DNA from: Yponomeuta sedellus
Lineage: Eukaryota; Arthropoda; Insecta; Lepidoptera; Yponomeutidae
Length of the DNA stretch: 64,000 nucleotides
Direction: 5' to 3'
Assembly (NCBI GenBank): GCA_934045075.1
Contig: OW203749.1
Coordinates: 5,112,804 to 5,176,803 of the forward strand
Numbering within the stretch: the first letter of the stretch is position 1; every line of letters starts with the position of its first letter. This document shows, piece after piece, positions 1 to 10,239 of this stretch. The notes below the pieces were generated by a model. It made no database searches and was not told the DNA's origin. It saw only the letters and a program-made list of their open reading frames with translations. Made by a program: the position numbers and the translations under genes.

Positions 1-178
1 ACAGGCCAAAGTCGGAGCGTACATCCTGTGGTGTGTCAATGTTGCCACAAAGGGCATCTGACTCAGCGTTAAGCTGAGGGCGTATGCCCTCAATGCTGGT
101 TTTCAGGCAGTGCCAGTTAGGGACTTAGACGGCTGTTGACTGTGAAGCAGTGAGTCAAAGAGTGATTGACAGACTTAC

Positions 179-332
179 CGGCAGCGGCCATGGATTCCAT
201 CTCAGCCTGCGTGATGACCTTCACAGTGGGTGACTCCTGGGGCCTGGTCCACGTAGTCTCGCGGGTACGCGCGTGATAATAGTAGGACTTGCCGTCTTCG
301 GATTTCGTCTCCACCCATAGCTCGGGCGCCGG
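179..332 (-). CDS. TCERG1: TCERG1 (CA150) coding exon 3, first WW domain
   Basis: TCERG1 is a nuclear WW/FF-domain protein that links RNA polymerase II elongation to splicing. This exon starts after a clear acceptor (CACACAG) in phase 0 and stops at a GTAAGT donor in phase 1. It begins PAPELWVETKSEDGKSYYYH and holds a complete WW domain: two tryptophans about 23 residues apart, a central Tyr triplet and a closing Pro, followed by KVITQAEMESM. This matches the first WW domain of metazoan TCERG1 and the 'KVIQQSEL'-type stretch after it. The remaining WW and FF domains must lie beyond the left edge, so the gene is partial here. Identity comes from family knowledge; the splice sites are seen directly. 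Confidence 0.9.
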
Positions 333-457
333 CTGTGTGGGGGTAAGAGCGGACAGGTGATTAGGGAAGAAATCAAATGGCACAAACACAGTAATTTACC
401 CTAGTAATGCAAGTTTTTTTGTGTTTTGTCACACTTTGGTCAATTAAAATAGTCGTA

Positions 458-638
458 TCACACTAATATTTTAAAGGCGAAAGTTTGCGAGTGTGTATGT
501 TTGTTACTTCTTCACGTCTAAGCGGCTGGAGCGATTTTAATAAAATTTGGTATGTAGTTAGCTGACGCCCTGGATTTACACATAGGCTACCTTTTACTGC
601 GGGAAAATATCACACAAATATCGCGGGGCACAGCCAGT
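458..638 (+). mobile_element. Helitron-like short element, degraded
   Basis: The stretch starts TCACACTAATATT, continues with AAAGGCGAAAGTTTG, and runs to a G+C-rich tail ending near GGGCACAGCCAGT. A second copy at 25795-26089 ends in CTAGT, so this copy seems to have lost the CTAG end. A TC start and a CTAG end fit Helitron termini. It lies in a TCERG1 intron. Confidence 0.45.
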
Positions 639-889
639 TCTTAAATAATAACAAATTATAATACGGATAAAAATGTCATTTTATTGAATTTAAAGCTTGA
701 TAATTTACGCCAGATGTGTTCCTGACACAGTCTGGTATTTTAAAACTTCCTTTTCTTTGAATTGTTCAAAATAGCGTCAAGGAGACGCTTTCCCGTGTCT
801 TTTTTATTCTTATTAATTAGCAACACACAACAACAAGGCTACACAACGATTACTAAATAATACATTCAATATTGATAAGTTATGGACAT

Positions 890-1010
890 TTGTGAAGGAA
901 AACATTGTGAGGAAACCCTAGTGTCTGAAGTGTTAACATACCTCAGCGCTTGCTACTTACAATGGAACAACTTCATAGTTGGGTTCTTGAATTTTATGTC
1001 GTCGTATGAA
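890..1010. repeat. Interspersed repeat fragment ('gaggaaaccctagtgtct')
   Basis: The motif GAGGAAACCCTAGTGTCT followed by a CTCAGCGCTTGCTACTTAC stretch recurs in altered form near 5705-5820 and 29285-29360. It looks like part of a LINE or SINE tail. No coding frame is convincing here. Confidence 0.35.
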
Positions 1011-1092
1011 GAAACAGGAGATGCAGTATATGTGTTTGTAGGATAACATTTTAACCTTAATAAAGCGTAAAAGGTCTTTCAAGATAGTTCGA

Positions 1093-1255
1093 TATCAACC
1101 CTTGTATGTCCCCACTGCTGGGGCACGGGTCTCTTCATGCATCGCAGGAAGGTTAGGCCATACTCCACCACGGGGGCCAAGTCCGTCTTGTTGTTGTAAG
1201 ACAATGGCGGGCCTGTCAGAATTTATCAAGCCGCCCATAAGGCTAAGCAGGCTAA
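1093..1255 (-). mobile_element. 5S-derived SINE, 3' part only
   Basis: In reverse orientation this has the 3' half of the roughly 355-bp 5S-headed SINE (the module ending CAAGGGTTGATA and the CAGGAAGAGACCCGTGCCCC stretch). The 5S head is missing and the inner edge is rearranged. Confidence 0.7.
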
Positions 1256-1545
1256 GTGCGGAAATCACAGGCCTAACTAAATCAACGGCCTACCTCTAAG
1301 ACATTATTGGCTTACTAAACAAGTTGCACTCAGACACAGATGCTTAAAGGGAGTGGGCGAATCGACCCCACTGAGTGAAATAAGTTTTTTCTATTATTGA
1401 AATTGTTTACTTAGAATAGAAAAATACATACAAGCATTACAGTAGACTCTACCCTAGGCGTAAAACCTGGTTATGAATTCCTATGACGCCTCACTTACTA
1501 ACTTCCAAGGCATCGGGCGAATTCTGAAATAGATTTGAAAGTAAT

Positions 1546-1712
1546 ACTGTACGTAATACAGATACTATTGTAAAGAGGTTCGAAATTTCACTGATGCTGG
1601 TGAGTCGCCCATTAGCTCAGTTGGAAAGAGCGCTGGCACGGATAGCCAGAGATCGCGGGTTCGAATCCCGGCATGGGTGGAATTTTTAGCCTCTAAATAG
1701 TTTTTTTAGATT
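1546..1712 (+). mobile_element. tRNA-related SINE copy
   Basis: It runs from CTGTACGTAATACAG through the tRNA-like block GCCCATTAGCTCAGTTGGA..GGTTCGAATCCCGGC to AGCCTCTAAATAG. A roughly 10-bp imperfect direct repeat (AGATTTGAAA / AGATTTGGAA) flanks it. The A-box-like and B-box-like parts are intact. The same block occurs about a dozen times in the window, so it is a SINE and not a tRNA gene. Confidence 0.8.
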
Positions 1713-2066
1713 TGGAAGGTTCCTAATAACTGCAGGTCGTGCGAACGGGAAACGAAGCAGAGGACGAGCACCGACGCGTCGGACAGACACCATAACTAAA
1801 GCTTCGGGACCCTACAAGCAGCCATACATCTGGCGCATAGTCGGAACGAATGGAGAGAGCTGGCGGTGGAAGCTGCCCCATAGTCACGTCCCTCTGCCAT
1901 GAGGATGCGACGAATAAGAAGAAGAATAACTGCAATGCGGTTGATCAGTCCGGATACGTAAGCATTCTCTTTCATGCAGGCCTATTCACAGGACACGACT
2001 TTGGTGCCGCTTAACCATCTGTGTCTGAATACAACTTATTAACATACTGAAATCCGAAGAACTCAC

Positions 2067-2382
2067 CATGTTAGGCGGCGGCATGCCCGGCGGACCGCCG
2101 AACGGGGGCGGCTGCCCCATCATGTTGGGCGGAGGGCCCATGGGCCCCCCCATCATGCCAGGCGGGGGGCCAAACGGCGGCGGGCCCCCCATCATGCCAG
2201 GCGGGGGCCCCATCGGTCCACCCCAGCCCCCCTCGAAGTTGTTGTTGAAGCGCGGGCCTCCGCGGCCGCGGAAGAAGCCGCGGCCCCGCATAGGTGGGCC
2301 CCCAGGGCCGTAACCGCGCCCCCGGAAGCGCATCGGCGGGGGGCCGTTCATCCAACCGGGCGGGGGTCCTCTGCCGCGGCCC
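2067..2382 (-). CDS. TCERG1: TCERG1 coding exon 2, Pro/Gly/Met-rich N-terminal region
   Basis: The exon starts one base into a codon after the acceptor CGTACTCAG and ends in phase 0 at a GTGAGT donor, so it joins exon 1 (phase 2) and exon 3 (phase 0) without breaking frame. It encodes an RGG-like stretch (GRGYGPGGPPMRGRGFFRGR) followed by repeats of PPGMMGGPP and PPPNMMGQPP. A proline/methionine/glycine repeat before the first WW domain is the usual N-terminal layout of TCERG1. The region is very G+C-rich compared with its surroundings, so the opposite strand also shows open frames that I regard as shadows. Confidence 0.88.
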
Positions 2383-2424
2383 CTGAGTACGTTTAAAGAG
2401 GCGTTAGGGTATGAGCAAAGGTTT

Positions 2425-2550
2425 CACACGATGATGTACTTTTTTGAACTAAAACTTTCGTAAGAACTACTCATTATTGATTTGTAACTAGATAAACTTA
2501 CGATTAGGTTCTGCGAATCAGAGCGAAATCTGGTCGTGGTGTTCTGACAA
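2425..2550 (-). repeat. Old copy of the poly(A) foldback retroelement
   Basis: Read on the minus strand it contains CGACCAGATTTCGCTCTGATTCGCAG and ends TTCTTACGAAAGTTTTAGTTC plus A-rich DNA. These match the elements at 21970-22169 and 32634-32770. This copy is not folded and may show the original unfolded sequence. Confidence 0.55.
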
Positions 2551-3056
2551 AACCAAGTAAATTTATCCCGTTGCTAGTCAACAATGATTTGTAAGATCTA
2601 ATATAAAATCTCGTGTATTTATTGTACAAGAATATACCAATTTTCATAAAAAAATTGTGTATATGAGTAGGTTAAGAGGATACGTCATAGACTAATCAAT
2701 ATGGAAAAACAAGGTTTCCCTGGGTCAGCTAATAATGTATAATAATATTATGTATTTCTGAGGTAAGTAATATGAAATAAAGAAAATCATGTTGAATAGT
2801 ACAGAATCATGCAAAATAAACATGATTCTATTATATTCTACAATAGGGTCCGATTTCAGCATCACTGTGGTTTGTATTTTTGTATTGGTGCGAGCAATAT
2901 CACTGGCTAACATTGAAGAAATACAGTGTGTGTCACAACACGGTACAGTGTGTCCAAATAAACGGAGCACATGGAGTGATTAAGTTCATGAATGTTAGCG
3001 GGGTATGCGGGATGGGACTTACAATGCTTCAGACTTTATTTCAATCAAACTACTCG

Positions 3057-3409
3057 AATCAATCCTTGTATGTCCCCATTGCTGGGGCACGGGTCTCTTC
3101 CTGCATTGCAGGAAGGTTAGGCCATAATCCACCACGGGGGCCAAGTCCGGGTTGGTGGAGGATTGTAAGACGATGGCGGGCCTTACTGTCAGAAGTTATC
3201 AAGCCGCCCAAAAGGCCTCTGACATGGCTTAGCGACTGCCATTACATGACAGCCGGCACCAACGGCTTGACGTGATTGCGAAGCACGGAAGCACTCGAAA
3301 AAATGCCACTAGCGGTAGTCGCGAGACGGTCACCCATCATGCACCTCACCGCGCGTGTTGTTAACTCAAATTATTGATTCCAATCACTCGGTTCGACTAG
3401 GCCACGAGC
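3057..3409 (-). mobile_element. 5S-derived SINE, near full length
   Basis: This is a reverse-oriented copy from the CAAGGGTTGAT-type 3' end to the GAAGCGCTCGTGG-type 5' end. The direct repeat AATCAAACTAC flanks it on both sides (about 11 bp), as expected of LINE-driven insertion. Confidence 0.85.
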
Positions 3410-3499
3410 GCTTCAAATCAAACTACAAAGTAATTAAAAAGAGTTCAAATTATCTGCATGAGAGTTCTCGATACTTTAAATATACTAGAGTATACCCTA

Positions 3500-3830
3500 G
3501 AGTTGAAATGTGGACAGCAGAGAGGTGGCTGGCGAAGAACAGGAGGATGTGGAAGGCACTGCAGGAGGCCTATGTCGAGGGACAGCCTGATGACGACACA
3601 GTGGCGACCAATGTCGGCACAAATCATTGATGCAAGAAAGTCATAATAATAAAATTGATTAAATATGTGTAGGACGCCCTACGACCAGGTGAAAGACAGA
3701 CAATCTGTGAAAAACTGCCGGCAGATGCTGAATGCGGTAAGCTGAAGACAGAGAGCTAGTGCGCTCATTAGGGGAGGGCTATGTCCAGCAGTGGACTAAT
3801 ATAGCCTGAAGAAGAAGAAGAAATATTTAA
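3500..3830 (+). mobile_element. LINE 3' fragment with (GAA)n tail
   Basis: A short coding relic (RWLAKNRRMWKALQEAYVEG) is followed by a 3' module TGCGCTCATTAGGGGAGGGC that ends in repeated GAA. The same module recurs at 21660-21912, 46885-46975, 49575-49750 and, reversed, at 41358-41470. Confidence 0.65.
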
Positions 3831-4129
3831 TTTAGATGACAAGTCAGCGATATAAGGCTTTTTTAAAATTAAAATTGAGTACATAGAACTATAGTACGAA
3901 ATGCACCACCTCTGCAGGATTCGAACCCACATTCGATCAGTACATCTTTATCAGATAAGATACAAGGCAATGGAATGGTCATTTGCAACCATTTACATAC
4001 TTGAATCTTTTACAGACAATGACGTTATTAACATCTTCGTGTGATAAAAATTATAAGAACAATAGATCTCAGGGGTGTGAACATGTAGAACTTAAAAGTG
4101 TAATGAACTACAGATGCCGCCAAACATAA

Positions 4130-5040
4130 TCAAATGAAATGAAAAGGTTTTATTCAAAGTAGCTCAGAAACTGCTTAATGAATGTTACAACTCAAACTAG
4201 ATTCTCATTTTGGAGAAAAAAAATGGACAAAAATACTCCAAACTTAGCATTTTCAAAGTTCACATAAATATTATAGAACATAGAACTAATGTATTGTATT
4301 GGCTTTAATCCCAAACATCATTGTCATCCTTTGTTACAGTAGCCCTTTTGGCACAAAGTGTACTTAATTTTTATTTTATTTTATTTATCAGGCACACCAA
4401 CAGCATACATACAGAACATGGTACAAGAGAGTTACAGGAAGATAAAATTACGTGTATGTACACCACTTATAGGTAAGCACAGCATTTATATAAATTAAGC
4501 TTACATCGTAAAAGAGTTAATGTTACAGAAATGATAATTAAATAAATAACAGATCAACTAAACTGCCTTTTAAATTTAAACTGTTTTTAAACTGTAAATT
4601 TTAACTTTAATTTTAATTTGTAAGTTTTAAATTTTTTAACTTTTAAACTGTTTTTAAATTTGTTCCTTAGCACGGGTTAGTGCATTAAAAATAAAAATAG
4701 TGTAAACTGCCTTTGTATATACAAATTTTTTTTTGCATTTATAAATCATTTTTTTCTTGCAATACATTTCTTGCATTTCTGGTAAGCTTAATTATATCTT
4801 CAGGGATTTTATCATAGAAGCGTATACAATGCCCCATGAAGGATGTATTAAACTTTGCCAGCCTAAGTAGTGTGAACAAAAGTTTGTTTATGTAATGTTT
4901 TGTAAAATGGACAATGTGCAGTAGTTGATTTTTGGAATTATAAGCAGTAGTATTGCAGTGCAGGAGAGGACCATTAACGTTACTCATTAATACAGAAGCA
5001 GATTTGAGTTGGAGCGTGTATTTTGGCCACAGAGTTGTTT
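4130..5040 (-). mobile_element. LINE C-terminal fragment, interrupted
   Basis: On the minus strand about 4739-4990 encodes a degraded end of a reverse transcriptase ORF (FRLAKFNTSFMGHCIRFYDK), paralogous to the better copy at 43261-44093. The 3' UTR lies at 4130-4360. In between, 4366-4735 holds foreign DNA: another LINE tail and the 3' end of the tRNA-related SINE (about 4655-4725). Confidence 0.75.
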
Positions 5041-5083
5041 CATTTTTCCCAGTTTTGCGTAAAGCAAAATTAAATTGAAATTT

Positions 5084-5251
5084 CTAATCAACATATTTGC
5101 TAGCATCTTTTCTAATCAACATATTTGCTAGCATCTGTTCTAATCAACATATTTGCTAGCATCTTTTCTAATCAACATATTTGCTAGCATCTTTTCTAAT
5201 TAACATATTTGCTAGCATCTTTTCTAATCAACATATTTGCTAGCATCTGTG
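5084..5251. repeat. Six tandem copies of a 28-bp unit
   Basis: The unit CTAATCAACATATTTGCTAG+CATCTTTT repeats six times with one to three substitutions in all (CTTTT versus CTGTT, CAAC versus TAAC). Starts are at 5084, 5112, 5140, 5168, 5196 and 5224. It lies inside a TCERG1 intron. Confidence 0.95.
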
Positions 5252-5710
5252 AATGTAATTACTAGACAAGCCCTAAATAATTTTAAAAATTATGTTAAGT
5301 TACACATCAGGGTCAGTTAATAGTTATTTTCTGGGATATCATTTTAATCTGTAGTTTGGTACATGCTAGGATGTACACCCTGAAATTGTTTTTTAAGTTA
5401 CATAAATACATTGTTTGGGCTTAGGTATAAAGAATGAACTGGCCCATCACAAGAATCCACTGGCTGATTGCTTGATACCAGACACAATGTCAGGCGACTG
5501 AAACGAAAACACGTCATTGATGACAAATCTACTGAGGATGTATAGTCAAAATTTCTATGGCTATACTCTTAACACCAGATCTACCCAGAAACCATCTTAT
5601 TATAGTCAAACAAGGGCTGATGACAGATACATAAAGGAAAAATAAAATTACATACATTTGTAATGTTGTAGGAGAAATAATACTTGCAAACTGTGGACAC
5701 CATAGTGAAG

Positions 5711-5766
5711 AAACCCTAGTGTCTCCATACGTCAGTAAGCACTGACGTATGGAGACACCAGGGTTT
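5711..5766. repeat. 25-bp-arm hairpin
   Basis: The arms at 5711-5735 and 5742-5766 are inverted copies with one mismatch and a 6-nt loop (TAAGCA). The arm carries CCCTAGTGTCTCCATACGTC. Confidence 0.9.
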
Positions 5767-5999
5767 TTTTCACAGCAAGCACTGTGTACGATGGCCCAAC
5801 TATGAGTTTAAGTGCGGAAATCCAGCAGTGAGTTAAGACTACAAATTTGAACATAATTTGGCAACCTTAGCGACCATAATTACCATATGACCAATGAGCT
5901 TATTTTGTTAAGACAAAACAGAAGTTTACAAATGTAGTTATTAGCCCAACTCATTAACTTGAACAGATTATTTGAATATATTGTATGGAATAAGGTGTT

Positions 6000-6245
6000 A
6001 CTTTGTGTAAATCCATAATAGCATGAAAATGTGAAAATTACTTTGCTAAATTCCGCCAAAAACTTGTTAACCTAAGGATGCCTCAAATTAGAGGTGAAAC
6101 GCGTCGCCTAGTTTCTCACACAAGTATCGGTGTCGGTGGTGGTGTGTTCGTGTCTTGCTTCTGCTTTAAAAAATGGGAGGGAGGGCGCTGCATTAACTAA
6201 CCGCATGGTGCTTGTGGGATATTTGGTGGAATTTAGCAAAGTAAT
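6000..6245. mobile_element. Inverted-repeat MITE, family M1
   Basis: The left end reads GGTGTTACTTTG..GAAAATTACTTTGCTAAATT and the right end mirrors the inner part (AATTTAGCAAAGTAATTGTC). The inside carries GGATGCCTCAAATTAGAGG and GGGAGGGAGGGCGCTGCATT, shared with copies at 10334-10757 and 34500-34860. No long ORF, so non-autonomous. Confidence 0.75.
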
Positions 6246-7002
6246 TGTCACATTTTAAATCTAATGAACTCGACAATCGCTCGCTGCATTTCTGCGAGCA
6301 AATGTAAAGCAGAAAGGCAATTTAAATGTCAATAGCTACACAATAGCTTCTTGCATATTTAGAATCTCTGTTTTTGCATTGAATCCCTCTGGTATTGAAG
6401 AAGGTAGTCATATCTACCTTCTTCCAAGAAGTCTTCTTCAGACGAAAATATTGATGAGCAGAGCTGACAAAATGAGACAATTAATAACTTTGAAACTGCA
6501 CTGTGTTTTGTACTTAATACCCTGTGATCACTTATATTACTTTTACAGGCTCAATTTCTTAGAAGCAAGGCCACATATTTCTTTCACCAAAAAATCTAGC
6601 TCTTCGTGAATGGAATAGAAAAAAATATGCCAATGGGTACAATAGTAAAGTGCATTTGTACATGTATAGGTTTATAATTTATTGTATGTATTGCAGATTG
6701 GTAATTTTCGCATAGCTTATCAGTTGCAACTACAAAGCGATAATTTAATCATTCAGAATGTGGTACCTAACAATGCAATTACCAATATTTTCTTAGGTTA
6801 AAATTATTCGCCAGCTTTAAATTGCCGTAACGGCCTTGGGGCTAAGCTATATGCTTAAAATACTCCTGTAATCACAACCAACAGTTGTTTCGAACTTATG
6901 GTAAAATTTCACGCTAAAATCACATGTAGTCCGTAACAACGACATTTTGTAAAGGACTTTTTGGTGGCTATAATTAAAAGTATTTTGCATGCAGTTTCTC
7001 AC

Positions 7003-7193
7003 CTGAAATTCCCTCTGTTCCCACGGCCGCCTCTGAAGTTATTTCCACCGTCTTCATCATCGTAGTTTTCGTCATAGTTGCCAAAACCCTCTGGAAAATC
7101 TTTCGGCACATCACCACCGCTGTCGTTTCCATCACTGTTATTACGATTACCATCGTTCATCGAGTCTTGCGAGTCATTATACTCGTCCTCCAT
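7003..7193 (-). CDS. TCERG1: TCERG1 coding exon 1, acidic start
   Basis: The start codon at 7193 opens MEDEYNDSQDSMNDGNRNNS, an acidic Asp/Asn/Glu-rich stretch, and the exon ends GGRGNRGNFR at a CAG|GTGAGA donor in phase 2. Phase and content fit exon 2, which continues the Arg-Gly character. The join to exon 2 spans a 4.6-kb intron. The N-terminus of TCERG1 is poorly conserved between phyla, so the assignment rests on splice phase, composition and order. Confidence 0.75.
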
Positions 7194-7630
7194 CGTTGGT
7201 AATTTGTTAAAAACTCTTCAGAACACAAGTCCTCATACCGAATATTTATTTTTGGGCAAAAATAGCACAACTCAACGCAGAAAAGCGGGAGTCAACAAAT
7301 TCAGTAAAATGGCCGCCTGGCTTGCATAGTGCTTGAAAACTCTAAAAGTATAGACAAGAGACTCGATTCTCGATTGCCGACTGTCTTTTGTTGACTGTAA
7401 ATGTTGCCATCCTCTTTTCTGTGATGGTTATAAAAGTTATTTGCGCAATGTATGTAAAACGAGTTTAAAATATGTTTTTGTTTTTCTTTTGGTACCTACT
7501 GAATAGTCTGATGAATGTTGGTGTTACTGTGCGTGTGAAAATGCAAATAAACTAGGTATTCAATCAATCAATGAAGTAAATACGTAAAAAAATTCACCTA
7601 TTCGAAAATAAAATGCAGTGCATGATAAGA
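7194..7630. promoter_or_regulatory. Upstream region of TCERG1, promoter presumed
   Basis: The TCERG1 start codon faces this stretch. No TATA box or coding frame stands out. AT-rich DNA up to about 7630 has no recognisable repeat except CAATCAATCAATGA near 7560. Confidence 0.3.
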
Positions 7631-7639
7631 TAAGGATAT

Positions 7640-7870
7640 TCTTTATTGTATACCTACATATATATGTAAAGAAAAGTGACAGCAAAATTACTTAATTAGA
7701 CCGAAGGAATTCCATTACACTGGCTTTAAATATAGCCGGAGATGGGAGCGCCTTATCGCAATCGGCAGGTCATTCCACAGACGGGCGGCCATTACAGTAA
7801 ATGAGCTACTGAAAAACCTTGTCGTATGACTTGGTGTCTTCAGCGCTAAAGTCTGGTCGGATCGTAGTAG
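7640..7870 (-). mobile_element. LINE ORF2 C-terminal fragment with 3' UTR
   Basis: On the minus strand the frame reads FFSSSFTVMAARLWNDLPIA followed by IRRSHLRLY. The 'aRLWNdLP..iR' motif is the usual end of reverse-transcriptase ORFs in several insect LINE clades. The 3' end is truncated to about 230 bp. Confidence 0.7.
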
Positions 7871-8012
7871 TATTAAATAATTATAACAATAAAATTTTAA
7901 AAAAATCACATATTTCAACATATAAAAATAAAATTCACTCACTTCGTTAGTGATCTTCACTGGTACCAGAACAATAAAGAATTCAATAATAACAATATTA
8001 TTAGGCCCGGGT

Positions 8013-8225
8013 TTAACCAGCGAGGCTCTTTTGATCCTCCCTACTTACAAGCAACCAGTTAAATAGCACAATAACAACTTCATCGTTTTTAATTAATTTT
8101 GGAAAAAACGACCTATCCGCATGTTCATAATATATTTTTCTTTTACCCTCCTTCCTAACTGCATACATACAAACACCTTGGAAAAATAAAAAAGTTCTTT
8201 TGGAGGCAGGCACGTAGTTGACCAA
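8013..8225 (-). pseudogene. Possible degraded FLYWCH-like exon
   Basis: A 70-residue open frame includes KRTFLFFQGVCMYAVRKEGK and RKIYYEHADR. The spacing of 'lfFqGv.Myav' and a 'YY' resembles the opening of FLYWCH-type zinc fingers, which occur in exons near mod(mdg4)-like loci of Lepidoptera. The zinc-binding Cys/His set is not complete, no flanking exon was found, and it may be noise. Confidence 0.2.
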
Positions 8226-8819
8226 ATTCTAAATGGGTTTAATCCTGAATTTTCCCTGTCGTTTACAGTATCCTACTTAGCTTCTGAAGGTTCTAAGTTC
8301 AATTATAACGAATGCTAGATAACTGCAACAAATTAAAAAAATGGACCTTTTTTGATACCTACCTACTCTATCATGACATAGAATACAACCATGATTTCTT
8401 AAATCTAAGTATGTAATGTTATTTAATAGACTGATTCCAATCAAAATTATTTGTTACCTACCTGATTTGATGAAAGTTTACCATTTTAAGAATAAGCCAT
8501 TTGGCGATTTGCTAATTCAGAGAATATATAAGCTATTCTGCGAATTAACCTTTTTTACTGTTAGTCTATTAATTTGCGAATTAGCCGTTCATCGACTAAG
8601 CCAAACAAAATAACAGTCTAGCTGAGTTGGCTTCTCTGGCTCAACCAGGGTTCAACTCAGCCGTAGTGTTATTTTGTTACGTTGTGTTAAGTTTTTGTTT
8701 GTTACCTACCTACTTAAGGGCATCATGAAAAATTAACCGTCAACCTATGAAAAGTTCCTAAATAAAAGCAGATTAAAAAAAGATATCCATAAGCTGACAA
8801 ATAAATTGGAAAAATCAGG

Positions 8820-9430
8820 ATTGAACCTGTTTCAATCCTGATGATAAGAGGCGAAAGAGTGGAACAAGTAAAAGAATTTGTCTATTTGGGGAGCCTGTTT
8901 ACGAGGGATGGAAAGTGTGAAGGTGGATATAGAAAGAAGAGTAAAAGCGGGGAATTGTGTAACACCGGTGCCTTGCACTCCAATGTGTGTAGCCAAAGCA
9001 TCTAGATTGGCTATTCATAATAGTGTGCTAGTCCCAACATTTATGTATGTTAGCGAGACTTGGGTGTGGCAATACCTAGAAGTAAGAAAGTAGAATGAAT
9101 GCAGTAGGAATGAGGTCCTTGAGAAGTACATAATGTGTAGTGTTACTTTGAATGATAGGATATGCAATAGTCTGATTAGACAACGTTGTAGACTGAAAGA
9201 GGATGTAGTGACTAGAATTGAAATGAATGTTGCGATGGTTTGGGCATGCGGAGAGGTTGAAGGAAGAAAGATTGACAAAACAAATACCTACATATTGCGA
9301 ATGTGAGTGGAAGGGTTGGTAAGGGACGTCCTAGGCGGACATACATCGACCAAATAGGGGATGTATTAGCAAAGAGGAAGATAAAAAGTACCCGGAACCG
9401 GCGTGCGAGCATGCAACCAAAGAGTATATA
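8820..9430 (+). mobile_element. LINE (RTE/CR1-type) C-terminal fragment, broken
   Basis: Frames shift several times but the plus strand reads VEQVKEFVYLGSLFTRDGKC, later RLKEDVVTRIE and ANVSGRVGKGRPRRTYIDQI..KSTRNRRA. These are hallmarks of the end of a LINE reverse transcriptase. Related 3' pieces lie at 12935-13052, 19195-19525 and 46448-46690, three of them ending in a GTAT repeat. Confidence 0.75.
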
Positions 9431-9541
9431 ACCCTACGTTTTAAGAGACGGGACCTCAGGACAGGACATGATTTTGTAATGAGTTTAGCCCCGTTAGCAA
9501 TACCAACCAATAGAGCAAAAATGCAATGTCAAAAGTAAGTG

Positions 9542-9819
9542 CTACCAACATAATAACTTGTCTGTGCAATAGGGACGTCCACTTACATTTATCGATATCG
9601 ATAAATTATCATCCAGGGGCTTCGCAGTTACGCTAGTAAAATTAATAAAAATCAATGTTTTCAATAAAACGACAAATGAAATTAGTATTTTATTATTTAT
9701 TATCAAATCACAATAATTGCGGTCAAGGTCTATTGAAATAATTTCCGCAACTATTTGGTTTATCTTAAGAGGTGTCCAATCTGAGCGAACTTCATCAATC
9801 GGTGGTTTGGATTCAGGTG
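9542..9819 (-). CDS. Candidate terminal exon with 'NYCDL' motif
   Basis: It starts after a TTTCAG acceptor and, in the frame set by the preceding exon (phase 1), begins APESKPPIDEVRSDWTPLKI and includes DLDRNYCDLI. It stays open to a TAG at 9542, though the later half (INNKILISFVVLL..) may be non-coding since AATAAA signals lie inside it. Together with 9887-9991 it looks like a duplicated exon: both start CACCT and contain AATTATTGTGA. No family recognised; possibly the 3' part of the THAP gene upstream. Confidence 0.4.
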
Positions 9820-9886
9820 CTGAAATCGTAAAAGTTAAGTTGAGTCGTTATTGATTATTAATTTGTTGGTAAACTATGCTACTTAC

Positions 9887-9991
9887 CGGGATAGTTCTGA
9901 TAAATATGCTGAGATTCCAGGTCACAATAATTGTGGTCAAACCCTACTGGACCAATTGCAACAGCTGATATTTTGGCTGCTGTACAAGGTG
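9887..9991 (-). CDS. Candidate internal exon with 'HNYCDLE' motif
   Basis: It is bounded by TTTTCAG acceptor and CCCG|GTAAGT donor. Its 105 bases are phase 1 to phase 1, so it could be skipped or duplicated without changing frame. The frame reads PCTAAKISAVAIGPVGFDHN then YCDLESQHIYQNYP. The sister exon at 9542-9819 has DRNYCDL at the same relative place. Function unknown. Confidence 0.45.
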
Positions 9992-10077
9992 CTGAAAATG
10001 ATAACACTTTGTAATTTATCAAAGTAAACAAACCCTAGTTACAAAAAACTTCAGCCATACATGAAAAGTCTACGTAC

Positions 10078-10128
10078 CAGAGTTGTTTTGTGAAGGTCGA
10101 CAACTAATAGGTTTTTGTATAGCTGAAT
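10078..10128 (-). CDS. Candidate small exon before the NYCD exons
   Basis: This 51-bp stretch lies between TTTTCAG and CTG|GTACGT. In the frame that keeps the two following exons open it reads SAIQKPISCRPSQNNS (phase 1 in, phase 1 out). I could not find an upstream exon that ends in phase 1, so its link to the THAP exons is unproved. Confidence 0.35.
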
Positions 10129-10239
10129 CTGAAAATAAACAATTGCAAAGTAGTGCGAAGAAAAATAGTTTGTTCCTGTTTACCACATAACTGCATAATT
10201 GACTATGTAACTATCAAATACATTTTTATAAAAAAATAT

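Noticed and set aside
2068..2313. Plus-strand Gly/Pro frame opposite TCERG1 exon 2
   Set aside because: It is the mirror of the Pro/Gly/Met repeat, whereas the minus frame has matching splice phases on both sides.
3355..3646. Host gene over 3355-3646
   Set aside because: The frame RWLAKNRRMWKALQEAYVEG belongs to a LINE end and is followed by its 3' module.
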